Shown: piece by piece, positions 16,950 through 25,425 of the stretch
Numbering within the stretch: the first letter of the stretch is position 1
Layout of the letters: the number at the start of each line of letters is the position of its first letter
Assembly: GCA_024224295.1 (NCBI GenBank)
Contig: JAAENN010000236.1
Span: 1 to 46,387 of the forward strand
Direction: 5' to 3'
DNA length: 46,387 nt
From: Shimia sp.
Lineage (GTDB): Bacteria > Pseudomonadota > Alphaproteobacteria > Rhodobacterales > Rhodobacteraceae
Made by a program: the position numbers and the translations under genes
Notes under the pieces: model-generated
The model's input: only the letters and a program-made list of their open reading frames with translations
Databases searched by the model: none
Told to the model about the DNA's origin: nothing

Positions 16950-17315
16950 ATGTCCCGCGTTAAAGGTGGTACCGTAACCCACGCCCGTCACAAAAAAGTC
17001 GTCAAAGCCGCAAAAGGCTACTACGGCCGTCGCAAGAATACCTTCAAGGTCGCGCGTCAGGCAGTTGATAAGGCGAACCAATACGCAACCCGTGACCGTA
17101 AGAACCGGAAGCGTAATTTCCGCGCGCTCTGGATCCAGCGCATCAACGCTGCGGTCCGCGCACACGACGAAGCGCTGACCTACTCCCGCTTCATCAACGG
17201 CCTGACATTGGCCGGCATCGAAGTGGACCGTAAGGTTCTGGCCGACTTGGCTGTGCATGAACCAACAGCGTTCACTGCGATTGTAGACCAAGCGAAAGCT
17301 GCTCTGGCTGCTTAA
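16950..17315 (+). CDS. rplT: 50S ribosomal protein L20
   Basis: Ribosomal protein of 121 residues that binds 23S rRNA early in 50S assembly. The basic N-terminal arm [18 protein letters not shown] and the signature [18 protein letters not shown] (near residues 22-39) are present, as is [21 protein letters not shown] lies at a normal distance before the ATG. The operon ends with a strong terminator 22 bases after the stop. Confidence 0.98.
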   Translation: MSRVKGGTVTHARHKKVVKAAKGYYGRRKNTFKVARQAVDKANQYATRDRKNRKRNFRALWIQRINAAVRAHDEALTYSRFINGLTLAGIEVDRKVLADLAVHEPTAFTAIVDQAKAALAA

Positions 17316-17337
17316 GCCAAGCTGTTTCAGAGATTAG

Positions 17338-17368
17338 AAAAGCCCGCGTCTTTGGCGCGGGCTTTTTC
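17338..17368 (+). terminator. Terminator of rpmI-rplT
   Basis: AGCCCGCG and CGCGGGCT form an 8-base stem around a 7-base loop, extended by AAA/TTT and followed by a run of T. Confidence 0.92.
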
Positions 17369-17488
17369 TTTGTGCACAATGCGCATTACTTGGATTCAGA
17401 AACCCTACTTTAAGATGTGGCTCCCTACGTTTGCTTTCGGGATAATTGTCAAGACCTCCCCCCTATAGTGACCAAAGAGGAAACTCAC

Positions 17489-17869
17489 TTGAAATATTAC
17501 ATTTTAGCCGCCGCCCTCGTGCTATCGGCCTGTGGCGACGCCATGACCTACCCCGCCACGATTGAGAAACAGAGCGAAACTCTCGCCACAACAGCGCCAA
17601 CACCTGTTGAACAGATACAACTCACAGATGGCTCCGACCTGAACAATGGTCGTTTTGAAGTTGTCGGCCCAGTCAAGGCTACTATTGGCAAAGTCACGGC
17701 CTTTCATCCTCAGCCGACTGTGGCGCAAGGCGAACAGAAACTGCGCGTAGAGGCGGCAGAATTGGGAGCCGACGGGGTGATCAATGCTAAAGTCAGCGAC
17801 GTGACCATTTGTGCGTTGAGTTGGGGGTGCCGTATCCTCTCCGGCACTGCCGTAAAATTCACTAAGTAA
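17489..17869 (+). CDS. YbjQ-like lipoprotein
   Basis: A 126-residue lipoprotein. I place the start at TTG 17489 because AGAGGA lies 7 bases before it and it gives a compact signal peptide KYYILAAALVLSAC with a textbook lipobox (LSAC). The open frame extends 24 codons further up without a signal. After an unstructured Thr/Pro-rich stretch, the C-terminal half (KLRVEAAELGADGVINAKV then GTAVKF) has the AxxLGADxVxxxxV and GTAVK features of YbjQ/DUF74-type domains, which are sometimes called heavy-metal-binding; that naming rests on fold only. A perfect 11-base hairpin follows the stop. Confidence 0.75.
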   Translation: MKYYILAAALVLSACGDAMTYPATIEKQSETLATTAPTPVEQIQLTDGSDLNNGRFEVVGPVKATIGKVTAFHPQPTVAQGEQKLRVEAAELGADGVINAKVSDVTICALSWGCRILSGTAVKFTK

Positions 17870-17882
17870 AACCCAAAAATCA

Positions 17883-17911
17883 GGCGCCTTGCAGTAAAGT
17901 TGCAAGGCGCC
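17883..17911 (+). terminator. Strong hairpin after the lipoprotein gene
   Basis: GGCGCCTTGCA and TGCAAGGCGCC form a perfect 11-base stem with a 7-base loop. No T-run follows, so it may act as a 3' stabiliser or a weak terminator. Confidence 0.6.
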
Positions 17912-18042
17912 ATTCATAGACTGCATCGCGCACAAAAAGAGAACAAAAGTAAAACAGGTTACGTTTTATTTACCATTTCAGCTCCATGATGCCACCACGG
18001 CGTGTGTTTGCCGTGACATGTACCAGTGATTTGGAGGTTAGA

Positions 18043-19110
18043 ATGGCCCGTATAAGCGAGCTGCATTATTCCAATACCTACGCACAGCGTTCCGGTGTTG
18101 ATGAGTTTTTGGAAACGGCCCTGACTCCAGAAGAAGACCCGAATAATTTTGTGGTGTCATTTTACCAAGCGGACGGCACCGTGGGCATCGAAATCCCTCT
18201 GACCCATCCAGATGTGCTGACCGCCGTTGATCCGGCCACACACGAACAGGTCTTTGTCATTTCCGCTGCGAACTTCCCGATCTTACTCACCGATCCAGAC
18301 GGTCGGGGCGCAGGCAACTATGAAGCCTACGCCCTGACCAACAGCAACGCCGGGAACGTCATTGACTTCTATGATATTGGCGGCGGTACGCAGAACATCC
18401 TCGCCGTCGATGGGGCCGCGGCCGGCACAACATCTGAAAACTTGTCCGTACTGACGACACCAAACAGCACCACAGGCAGTATTCAGTTTAATCAGCCCAC
18501 CCCCCAAGACCGTACAGATGCTGCTGTCGGCCCTGGCGATACTGGCGTTGCTTGTTTTGTCGAAGGTACCCGCATTCGCACCCCGGTGGGCTATCAACTG
18601 ATTAATACACTCTGCGAGGGCGATTTAATCTGGACCCGTGACAACGGGTTACAACCAGTACGATGGATTGGGCGTCGTACTGTGCCAGGCACCGGGAAAT
18701 ACGCGCCGGTCCAAATTGCTCCTGAAACCTTTGGCGCGCTCAAACCACATCAAGTCTCCCAAAACCACCGTATGCTGATAACCGGTTGGCGCGCACAATT
18801 ACTGTTTGGAGAGGACGAGATTCTGGTTCCAGCTAAGTCGCTGGTGGATGACTGTGACGTGCGGATTTGTGAGTGTGAACGCGTCACCTATTACCACCTG
18901 CTTTTTGACGACCATCAGATTGTCAGCGGAGACGGTGTATTGAGCGAGAGTTTCTTTCCCGGAAGCGAAGCGATGAAGGCCGTTGACTGCGGTACACAAA
19001 GGGAGATGTTTGCACTTTTTCCAGAGCTGGCCACCGGCGTTCTGGTACAAACGCAAACCGCGCGACCGGTGGCACCGGCCAGCCTTGGGCCACTGTTGAT
19101 GCGCAATTGA
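18043..19110 (+). CDS. Hint_2 domain protein with lamin-tail-like N-terminus
   Basis: A 355-residue protein. The start at 18043 is set by TTGGAGG five bases upstream; an earlier ATG 19 codons up has no such site. Residues 1-100 begin ISELHYSNTYAQRSGVDEFLE, like the opening strands of lamin-tail (LTD) domains (ISExHY...DEFxE), followed by a Ser/Thr/Asn-rich beta region. From about residue 185 a Hint_2 domain follows: CFVEGTRIRTP with the Hint cysteine, VRWIGRRTV, QNHRML, LVPAKSL and YYHLLFDDHQIV. Hint_2 proteins abound in Roseobacter genomes and are usually secreted; no N-terminal signal is visible. Self-splicing or cleavage cannot be judged, since no typical extein junction is present. Confidence 0.85.
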   Translation: MARISELHYSNTYAQRSGVDEFLETALTPEEDPNNFVVSFYQADGTVGIEIPLTHPDVLTAVDPATHEQVFVISAANFPILLTDPDGRGAGNYEAYALTNSNAGNVIDFYDIGGGTQNILAVDGAAAGTTSENLSVLTTPNSTTGSIQFNQPTPQDRTDAAVGPGDTGVACFVEGTRIRTPVGYQLINTLCEGDLIWTRDNGLQPVRWIGRRTVPGTGKYAPVQIAPETFGALKPHQVSQNHRMLITGWRAQLLFGEDEILVPAKSLVDDCDVRICECERVTYYHLLFDDHQIVSGDGVLSESFFPGSEAMKAVDCGTQREMFALFPELATGVLVQTQTARPVAPASLGPLLMRN

Positions 19111-19115
19111 TCCAA

Positions 19116-19146
19116 CAGAGGGGCGTTTGTGAGGCGCCCCCCTCTG
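19116..19146 (+). terminator. Hairpin between the Hint_2 gene and pheS
   Basis: CAGAGGGGCG pairs with CGCCCCCCTCTG (two unpaired C) around a 9-base loop, just after the Hint_2 stop. A T-run is missing, so termination is likely but not certain. Confidence 0.6.
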
Positions 19147-19215
19147 CGCGCTTGCAATCAAGGGGCCGTATGATAGGAGGTCTGCGGTAATTTCTCATCT
19201 GGGGACGGCCCTGTC

Positions 19216-20286
19216 ATGGACGAACTGCGCACCAAATATCTAGACGCCATTGCCGCTGCGGCAGACGAAACAGCGCTCGAAGAGCTGCGCGTGCAGGCAG
19301 TGGGCAAGAAAGGCGAAGTCAGCCTGAAAATGCGCGAACTGGGCAAGATGACACCGGAAGAACGTCAGGTTGCGGGCCCGGCGCTCAACGCGCTCAAGAA
19401 CGAAATCAACTCTGCTTTGGCCGCCAAAAAAGTGGCGCTTGCGGATGCAGCGCTGGACGCACGCCTGGCTACCGAATGGCTGGACGTAACGCTGCCCGCG
19501 CGCAACCGTCGCGTCGGCACCATCCACCCGATCAGCCAGGTGACAGAAGAGGTCACCGCGATCTTTGCCGATATGGGCTTTGCCGTGGCAGAAGGCCCTC
19601 AGATCGAGACCGATTGGTATAACTTTGACGCGCTCAACATTCCGGGCCACCATCCGGCGCGTGCTGAGATGGACACCTTCTACACGCACCGTGCCGACGG
19701 CGATAACCGCCCGCCGCATGTTCTGCGCACGCACACCAGCCCGGTGCAAATCCGTTCGATGGAGAAAACTGGCGCGCCGATCCGCATCATCTGCCCCGGT
19801 CGCGTGTACCGCGCGGACTATGACCAAACCCATACTCCGATGTTCCACCAGGTCGAAGGCCTTGCTTTGGGCAAAGACATCTCCATGGCGAACCTCAAGT
19901 GGGTTTTGGAAGAATTCTTCTCCGCCTTCTTTGGCACCGATGTAAAGACCCGCTTCCGCGCGTCACACTTCCCGTTCACAGAGCCATCCGCCGAAGTGGA
20001 CATCCAATGCAGCTGGGAAGGTGGCACCGTGAAGGTAGGTGAAGGCGACGACTGGCTCGAGGTACTAGGGTCCGGTATGGTGCATCCGAACGTGCTTAAA
20101 GCTGGAGGGATTGACCCGGACGAATACCAAGGTTTTGCTTTTGGCATGGGTATCGATCGCTTGGCGATGCTGAAGTACGGCATCCCGGATCTGCGCGCCT
20201 TTTTTGACAGCGACCTGCGCTGGCTGCGCCATTATGGCTTTGCATCTCTGGACCAGCCGACCCTGCACGGCGGTTTGAACCGATAA
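19216..20286 (+). CDS. pheS: Phenylalanine--tRNA ligase alpha subunit
   Basis: Catalytic subunit of the alpha2-beta2 PheRS. The 356-residue protein has the N-terminal coiled-coil arm ([16 protein letters not shown] near residues 35-50), class II motif 1 region, the motif 2 loop [20 protein letters not shown] and motif 3 [22 protein letters not shown], conserved in PheS, is present. The start at 19216 agrees with family length. pheT follows after 79 bases; no leader peptide of the enteric pheST attenuator type was seen upstream. Confidence 0.98.
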   Translation: MDELRTKYLDAIAAAADETALEELRVQAVGKKGEVSLKMRELGKMTPEERQVAGPALNALKNEINSALAAKKVALADAALDARLATEWLDVTLPARNRRVGTIHPISQVTEEVTAIFADMGFAVAEGPQIETDWYNFDALNIPGHHPARAEMDTFYTHRADGDNRPPHVLRTHTSPVQIRSMEKTGAPIRIICPGRVYRADYDQTHTPMFHQVEGLALGKDISMANLKWVLEEFFSAFFGTDVKTRFRASHFPFTEPSAEVDIQCSWEGGTVKVGEGDDWLEVLGSGMVHPNVLKAGGIDPDEYQGFAFGMGIDRLAMLKYGIPDLRAFFDSDLRWLRHYGFASLDQPTLHGGLNR

Positions 20287-20365
20287 TTTTCTGGGCATTG
20301 CGCGGCTTCACCGGAAGCGCGTTGATGCCCGATGACGCTTTAGAACAAGCGAAAAGGAATTCGCT

Positions 20366-22765
20366 ATGAAATTCACTCTTTCCTGGTTGAAAGACCACCT
20401 TGAGACCGACGCAAGCGTTGACGAGATTGTCGAGGCGCTGACCGACCTTGGCCTTGAGGTTGAGGACGTTTCCAACCCGGCCGAGCGGCTGGCCGACTTC
20501 ACGCTGGGCAAAGTGGTGCACGCCGAACAGCACCCGGATGCCGACAAACTGCGTGTGTGCAAAGTGGCCACCAACGAGGGTGAGCTGCAAATCATCTGCG
20601 GCGCGCCAAACGCACGCGAAGGCATCACCGTCGTTGTCTGTAAACCGGGCATGTATATTCCTGGGCTCGATATCACCATTTCCGTGGGCAAAATCCGCGG
20701 CGTGGAGAGCTTTGGCATGATGGCATCTGAGCGTGAGCTGGAACTCAGCGACGAGCATGATGGCATCATCGAGCTGCCGTCTGGCGAAGTCGGCGACACG
20801 TTTGCGGATTGGCTGGCAGAAAACGATCCGTCCAAAGTCGACACCATGATCGAGATTGCAATCACGCCAAACCGTCCGGATGCGCTGGGCGTGCGAGGCA
20901 TTGCGCTGGATCTCGCAGCGCGTGGGCTGGGCAAAATGAGGCCAGCCAAAACGGCCTCCGTCGCCGGCGGTTATGACAGCCCGATCACCGTGACCATTGA
21001 TGATTCTGCCGCTACCGACGGCTGCGAAGTCTTCGCTGGCCGGTTGATCAAAGGCGTGAAAAACGGTCCGTCCCCCCAGTGGTTGCAGGACCGTCTGAAA
21101 GCGATTGGCCTGCGCCCGATTTCGGCGCTGGTAGACATCACCAACTTCTTTACCTTTGACCGCAATCGCCCGCTGCACGTGTTTGACGCGGACAAGGTCA
21201 AAGGCAACCTACGTGTACACCGCGCCACAGGTGGGGAAACCCTCGTTGGTCTGGACGAGAAAGAATACACCTTTGCCGATGGCATGGTGGTGATCTCTGA
21301 CGACGAAGGTGTGGAATCCATTGGCGGCGTCATGGGTGGCCTAGCCACCGGCTGTACCGAAGAAACCACCAATGTCTTTCTTGAAGCCGCTGTTTGGGAT
21401 CACATCCAAATCGCCTACACGGGCCGCGGTTTGAAAATCAATTCCGACGCGCGCTACCGTAACGAACGCGGCATCGATCCGGCCTACAACATGCAAGCCA
21501 TGGATGATGCTACACAGATGATCATCGATCTCTGCGGCGGTGAGCCATCCAACATCGTGACTGCGGGCACCGTGCCGGATGTATCCCGGGCCTATAAGCT
21601 GGACACCGACCGTGTGCAGTCGCTCGTCGGCATGGAAATCCCTGCCGAAACTCAGGTGGCCACGCTGGAAGCACTTGGCTTCACCATCGAAGGCGACATG
21701 GCACACGTCCCAAGCTGGCGCCCAGATGTGCGTGGCTCTGCCGATTTGGTGGAAGAAGTGGCGCGTATCGCGTCGCTGACCAAGCTCGAGGGCAAGCCAT
21801 TGCCGCGCGCTTCCGCTGGTGTTCCGGAACAAATCCTGTCGCCGATGCAGAAACGTGAACAGATCGCACGCCGCACGACGGCGGCACTGGGCTACAACGA
21901 ATGTGTGACGTACAGCTTCATCGACAAAGCTGCGGCTGAGCTGTTTGGCGGAGGTAGCGATGCAACCAAGCTGGAAAACCCGATCTCCAGCGAGATGAGC
22001 CACATGCGTCCCTCCCTTTTGCCAGGTCTCTTGCAAGCGGCAGCCCGCAATCAGGCGCGCGGTTTCATGGACATGGCGTTGTTTGAATGTGGCGCAGTGT
22101 TCCATGGCGGAGAACCGGGCGAGCAGGAAAATCTGCTGACCGGCATTCTCGTGGGTCGCACCGTGAGCAAAGACATCCATGGCGAAAGCCGGGGCGTGGA
22201 CATCTATGACGCCAAGGCGGACATGGAAGCCGTGATGAATGCACTGGGTGCGCCTGCGAAACTGACCTACAACCGTGGTGTGAACGGCTGGTGGCACCCG
22301 GGCCGCAGCGCCAAGGTGGGTCTGGGCCCCAAGAAAATCCTCGGCGCCTTTGGCGAAATTCACCCGAAAGTGCTCGACGCGTTGAACGTCAAGGGACCAG
22401 TTGTAGCATTTGCCATCCACACCGCCGAAATCCCAATGCCACGCAAGAAATCCGCCTCTCGCGGTGCTGTCACCATGGCCGATCTGCAATCAGTTGAGCG
22501 CGACTTTTCCTTTGTGGTGGACGCGGATGTAGAAGCGGTGACGCTTTTGAACGCGGCAGCAGGTGCGGATAAGAACCTAATCGAAGATGTGCGCATTTTT
22601 GACGAGTTCATTGGCGGTGCGCTGGGAGAAGGCAAGAAATCCCTCGCGATCACAGTACGCCTGCAACCGACCGAGAAGACGCTCAAAGAAGCCGACATCG
22701 AGACAGTGGCGACAAAGATTGTTGAAAAAGTCAGCAAAGCCACCGGCGGTACCCTACGTGGCTAA
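20366..22765 (+). CDS. pheT: Phenylalanine--tRNA ligase beta subunit
   Basis: The 799-residue beta subunit, which binds tRNA and edits mischarged Tyr-tRNA(Phe). Domains in order: an N-terminal EMAP-like tRNA-binding domain (about 40-150; GKVVHAEQHPDADKLRVCKV split across the fold), the B3/B4 editing domain (PNRPDALGVRGIALDLAARGL, and LVDITNFFTFDRNRPLHVFD), B5, the inactive class II-like core, and a C-terminal FDX-ACB anticodon-binding domain (VERDFSFVVDADV onward). AAAAGGA lies 9 bases before the ATG. Its 3' end overlaps the start of a GNAT gene by 8 bases. Confidence 0.98.
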   Translation: MKFTLSWLKDHLETDASVDEIVEALTDLGLEVEDVSNPAERLADFTLGKVVHAEQHPDADKLRVCKVATNEGELQIICGAPNAREGITVVVCKPGMYIPGLDITISVGKIRGVESFGMMASERELELSDEHDGIIELPSGEVGDTFADWLAENDPSKVDTMIEIAITPNRPDALGVRGIALDLAARGLGKMRPAKTASVAGGYDSPITVTIDDSAATDGCEVFAGRLIKGVKNGPSPQWLQDRLKAIGLRPISALVDITNFFTFDRNRPLHVFDADKVKGNLRVHRATGGETLVGLDEKEYTFADGMVVISDDEGVESIGGVMGGLATGCTEETTNVFLEAAVWDHIQIAYTGRGLKINSDARYRNERGIDPAYNMQAMDDATQMIIDLCGGEPSNIVTAGTVPDVSRAYKLDTDRVQSLVGMEIPAETQVATLEALGFTIEGDMAHVPSWRPDVRGSADLVEEVARIASLTKLEGKPLPRASAGVPEQILSPMQKREQIARRTTAALGYNECVTYSFIDKAAAELFGGGSDATKLENPISSEMSHMRPSLLPGLLQAAARNQARGFMDMALFECGAVFHGGEPGEQENLLTGILVGRTVSKDIHGESRGVDIYDAKADMEAVMNALGAPAKLTYNRGVNGWWHPGRSAKVGLGPKKILGAFGEIHPKVLDALNVKGPVVAFAIHTAEIPMPRKKSASRGAVTMADLQSVERDFSFVVDADVEAVTLLNAAAGADKNLIEDVRIFDEFIGGALGEGKKSLAITVRLQPTEKTLKEADIETVATKIVEKVSKATGGTLRG

Positions 22766-23192
22766 CACTGCTCAGTCGCGACTGGCGGGGGCCGCAGAAG
22801 CCCCTGCCATCTCGCGTCTGATTGATGCAGCGTATCAACCCTATCGCGACCAAGGAATAACGCTGCCGGATGTTTCCGGAGGCGTTTCTGATTCTATTGC
22901 CGACGGGCAGGTCTGGGTCATGGACGACCATTCTGGGGTCTTGATGCTCTCAACTGACCCGCCAACCGCCCACTTGATGAATGTGGCGGTATCGCCTGAA
23001 GCGCGCGGGCGTGGCATTGGCGGCCAACTGATCCGATTGGCACTTAAGTTGGCTCAAGAGGCAGGCTGCACGGAGATCGCTTTGGCGACCCACGTGGACA
23101 TGCCCGAAAATGTCGCGCTCTATGCCCACCTTGGTTGGCGGGAGATTGAGCGAGACGAGACCCGTGTAATGATGATGCGACCGCTGGCTTAA
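22758..23192 (+). CDS. GNAT family N-acetyltransferase overlapping pheT
   Basis: A 144-residue acetyltransferase. The likely start is GTG at 22758, eight bases before the end of pheT, so the gene may be translated by ribosomes finishing pheT. The acetyl-CoA loop is VSPEARGRGIGGQLIRLAL near residues 74-92 (RGRGIGG is the QxxGxG-type motif) and the C-terminal part has ATHVDMPENVALYAHLGW with the usual Tyr. DSIADGQVWVMDDHSG upstream is the typical beta-bulge region. Substrate unknown; the pheT link may be only positional. Its stop codon overlaps that of the convergent LysR gene by 4 bases. Confidence 0.86.
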   Translation: MANTAQSRLAGAAEAPAISRLIDAAYQPYRDQGITLPDVSGGVSDSIADGQVWVMDDHSGVLMLSTDPPTAHLMNVAVSPEARGRGIGGQLIRLALKLAQEAGCTEIALATHVDMPENVALYAHLGWREIERDETRVMMMRPLA

Positions 23193-24079
23193 GTTTCAGT
23201 GAGATGCTCGGCCAATGCGTCAAACACCAACCGAATGCGCCGGCTGGTGTGTAGCTCGCGATGGGTTGTGAGCCAGATCGGGAACACAATTGGGGCGAGT
23301 TCCGGAAGGACGCGTTCGATGCCCGGGGTCGCTTCGGCGACATCGTCGGCCATCGGGGCTATGCCAAACCCCTGCCTGCATAGTTCCCAGGCGACAAGGC
23401 CACTGTCAGAGCCGGTGCGGAAGTTGTCGATGTCTATCGGGAAACCCATTGGCTTGAGATATTCGAGCATGCGCGGCACATCACCCGACCCAACAAAATC
23501 ATGCTTGGCCAAATCGTCTACAGTTTGAGGACGCCCGCGCAGGTCAAGATACTCTTTGGAGGCGTAGAAATAGCCTTTGGCTTCACGCACGAGCCGCGCA
23601 ATTAAATCCGGCTGTTCCGGGCGGACATGACGGATGGCGATGTCTGCCTCCCGCCGCATTAGGTCTTGCACATCGTCCGAAGCCACCACGTCAATCACGA
23701 GCTTTGGGGCTTTGGCGCGCAGGTCTTTGAGAATCGGCGGCAGCAGATGCACCGAATAGACATCTGAAGCGGTGATCGCCACGCGGCCTTCGATATCTTG
23801 ATTTTGCCCCGATGCCACTAGAGCCACGCGATCCGCGGCTTCGCGCATGGCACGCACATGTTCCAACAATTCGCCGCCTGCGACTGTAAGCTCCAAGGAC
23901 CGCCCCACACGCTCAAACAGCATGATGCCAAGATCTTCTTCCAAAGCAGCTACTTGCCGGCCCAAAGTGGGCTGTGTGAGGTTCAACTTCCGAGCGGCTG
24001 CAGATAGCGAGCCCTCCTCCGCCGTCGTCAGAAAGGCGCGGATATGGTTCCAATCAAAAGTGCTATTTGGGTCAATCAT
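23189..24079 (-). CDS. LysR-type transcriptional regulator
   Basis: A 296-residue LTTR. The N-terminal winged helix-turn-helix spans residues about 9-68 (FLTTAEEGSLSAAARKLNLT, then QPTLGRQVAALEEDLG), followed by the linker helix and a periplasmic-binding-like effector domain. It is transcribed away from a methyltransferase gene whose start is 87 bases off, which is the usual layout for an LTTR and its target, so it may control that gene. The short divergent region has ATACGTAT at 24084 but no clear T-N11-A site. Effector unknown. Confidence 0.92.
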   Translation of the reverse strand: MIDPNSTFDWNHIRAFLTTAEEGSLSAAARKLNLTQPTLGRQVAALEEDLGIMLFERVGRSLELTVAGGELLEHVRAMREAADRVALVASGQNQDIEGRVAITASDVYSVHLLPPILKDLRAKAPKLVIDVVASDDVQDLMRREADIAIRHVRPEQPDLIARLVREAKGYFYASKEYLDLRGRPQTVDDLAKHDFVGSGDVPRMLEYLKPMGFPIDIDNFRTGSDSGLVAWELCRQGFGIAPMADDVAEATPGIERVLPELAPIVFPIWLTTHRELHTSRRIRLVFDALAEHLTET

Positions 24080-24165
24080 GCAAATACGTATATCAACACT
24101 GCGAATTTCGGCAATTTATATCGCATTCACGCATGGATAAGGTGATCCTTGAAAGGAGAACGACC

Positions 24166-24798
24166 ATGCAAGCAGCAGCGAAGTTTTGGGATGGTGTGGC
24201 GCAGAAATATGCCAAATCCGCCATCAGTGATATGCAGGCGTATGAGTATACGCTGGGCCGGACACGGTCATACCTTAAGGAGAGTGACGTGGTGATGGAG
24301 CTGGGTTGTGGCACGGCCTCCACAGCCATCAAACTGGCCGACGCCGTGTCTGAAATGGTGGCCACTGATGTGTCTGGCGGCATGTTGGAAGTGGGGCGCG
24401 AGAGGGTCAGCGAAGCGGGCGCCAAGAACATCCGCTTGGTGCAGGCCACGCCGGAAAGCGCACCGGAAGGCCCGTTTGATGTGGTGATGGCGCACAACCT
24501 AATCCACCTTTTGGAAGACGGGGACATCGCCATGGCTGAAGTGGCCAAACGGGTCAAACCTGGCGGGCTGTTCATTTCCAAGACGCCCTGCCTGAGCGAG
24601 AACATGCGGTCGATCAAATTCCGGATGCTCAAAACCGCGATCCCGCTGATGCAGTTGCTTGGCAAGGCACCGTTTGTGCGGTTCTTTTCGATTGCTGAGC
24701 TGGAACGCTCTGTCACGGATGCAGGGTTTCGCATCATCGAGAGTGGCAACTTTCCAGCGGATCCCCCAAGCCGCTACCTTGTGGCCCGCAAACTTTGA
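24166..24798 (+). CDS. Class I SAM-dependent methyltransferase
   Basis: A 210-residue cytosolic methyltransferase. The start at 24166 is fixed by AAAGGAGA upstream, with CATG directly at the site. Motif I is ELGCGT at 45-50, followed by the acidic residue after the second strand (ATDVSGGML), and post-motif strands DVVMAHNLIHLLED and PGGLFISKTPC. The overall form (short N-terminal cap, Methyltransf_25/11 core) is that of small-molecule methyltransferases; the acceptor is not predictable. Divergent from the LysR gene at 23189, which may regulate it. Confidence 0.87.
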   Translation: MQAAAKFWDGVAQKYAKSAISDMQAYEYTLGRTRSYLKESDVVMELGCGTASTAIKLADAVSEMVATDVSGGMLEVGRERVSEAGAKNIRLVQATPESAPEGPFDVVMAHNLIHLLEDGDIAMAEVAKRVKPGGLFISKTPCLSENMRSIKFRMLKTAIPLMQLLGKAPFVRFFSIAELERSVTDAGFRIIESGNFPADPPSRYLVARKL

Positions 24799-24889
24799 CG
24801 CGCGGCATTTGAAACTGCTTCAAGTCGTGAGGGATTGGAGCACGGCGCCGGACAGGCTATGACCTTGCGCAAGCAAGAAAGGATACCCC

Positions 24890-25342
24890 ATGAGCCTAAA
24901 CGTCTACCTGTCCGGCGAAATTCACACCGATTGGCGCGAGCAGATCATCGAAGGCGCCGCCGATCTGGATGTGACCTTCAACAGCCCTGTGACCGATCAC
25001 GCAGCTTCTGACGATTGCGGCGTGTCTATTTTGGGCGCGGAAGACAACAAATACTGGCATGACCACAAAGGCGCGATGGTGAACGCCATTCGCACCCGTA
25101 AAGGCATTGAAGATGCGGATGTGGTGGTGGTGCGATTTGGTGAGAAGTATCGCCAGTGGAACGCCGCCTTTGACGCAGGGTATGCGGCGGCGCTTGGTAA
25201 ATCGATCATTGTCCTGTCCATGCCAGATCAGCAGCACGCGCTTAAGGAAGTGCATGCCGCAGCATTGGCCGTGGCCGAGGAGCCTGTTCAAGTGGTGCAA
25301 ATCCTGCACTACGTGCTCACCAGCCAATTGCCAAATAGCTAA
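24890..25342 (+). CDS. ytoQ: YtoQ family protein
   Basis: A 150-residue member of the YtoQ family, related to nucleoside 2-deoxyribosyltransferases. Seen in sequence: LNVYLSGEIHTDWREQI at the start, SPVTDHAASDDCG, and the long conserved stretch around GAEDNKYWHDHKGAMVNAIRT; DADVVVVRFGEKYRQWNAAFDAGYAAALGK near residues 74-103 (shown only in part here by position) fits the substrate loop region of the fold. GAAAGGA precedes the ATG. No enzymatic role has been shown for the family to my knowledge. It lies alone between the methyltransferase and the GMC oxidoreductase. Confidence 0.88.
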   Translation: MSLNVYLSGEIHTDWREQIIEGAADLDVTFNSPVTDHAASDDCGVSILGAEDNKYWHDHKGAMVNAIRTRKGIEDADVVVVRFGEKYRQWNAAFDAGYAAALGKSIIVLSMPDQQHALKEVHAAALAVAEEPVQVVQILHYVLTSQLPNS

Positions 25343-25425
25343 CCTGCGCTGCGCGCTTACGTTGCGTTAGACTTGCTTGGTGAAATTGCCCCCTCCTAGG
25401 CTAAGACCCAGCATAGGAGGGCGGC

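Noticed and set aside
18043-19110. Intein or mating-type splicing element
   Set aside because: Hint_2 is at the C-terminus without a downstream extein or the terminal splice residues of inteins.
21341-22489. 382-codon open frame antisense to pheT
   Set aside because: No recognisable motif; a GC-driven shadow of pheT.
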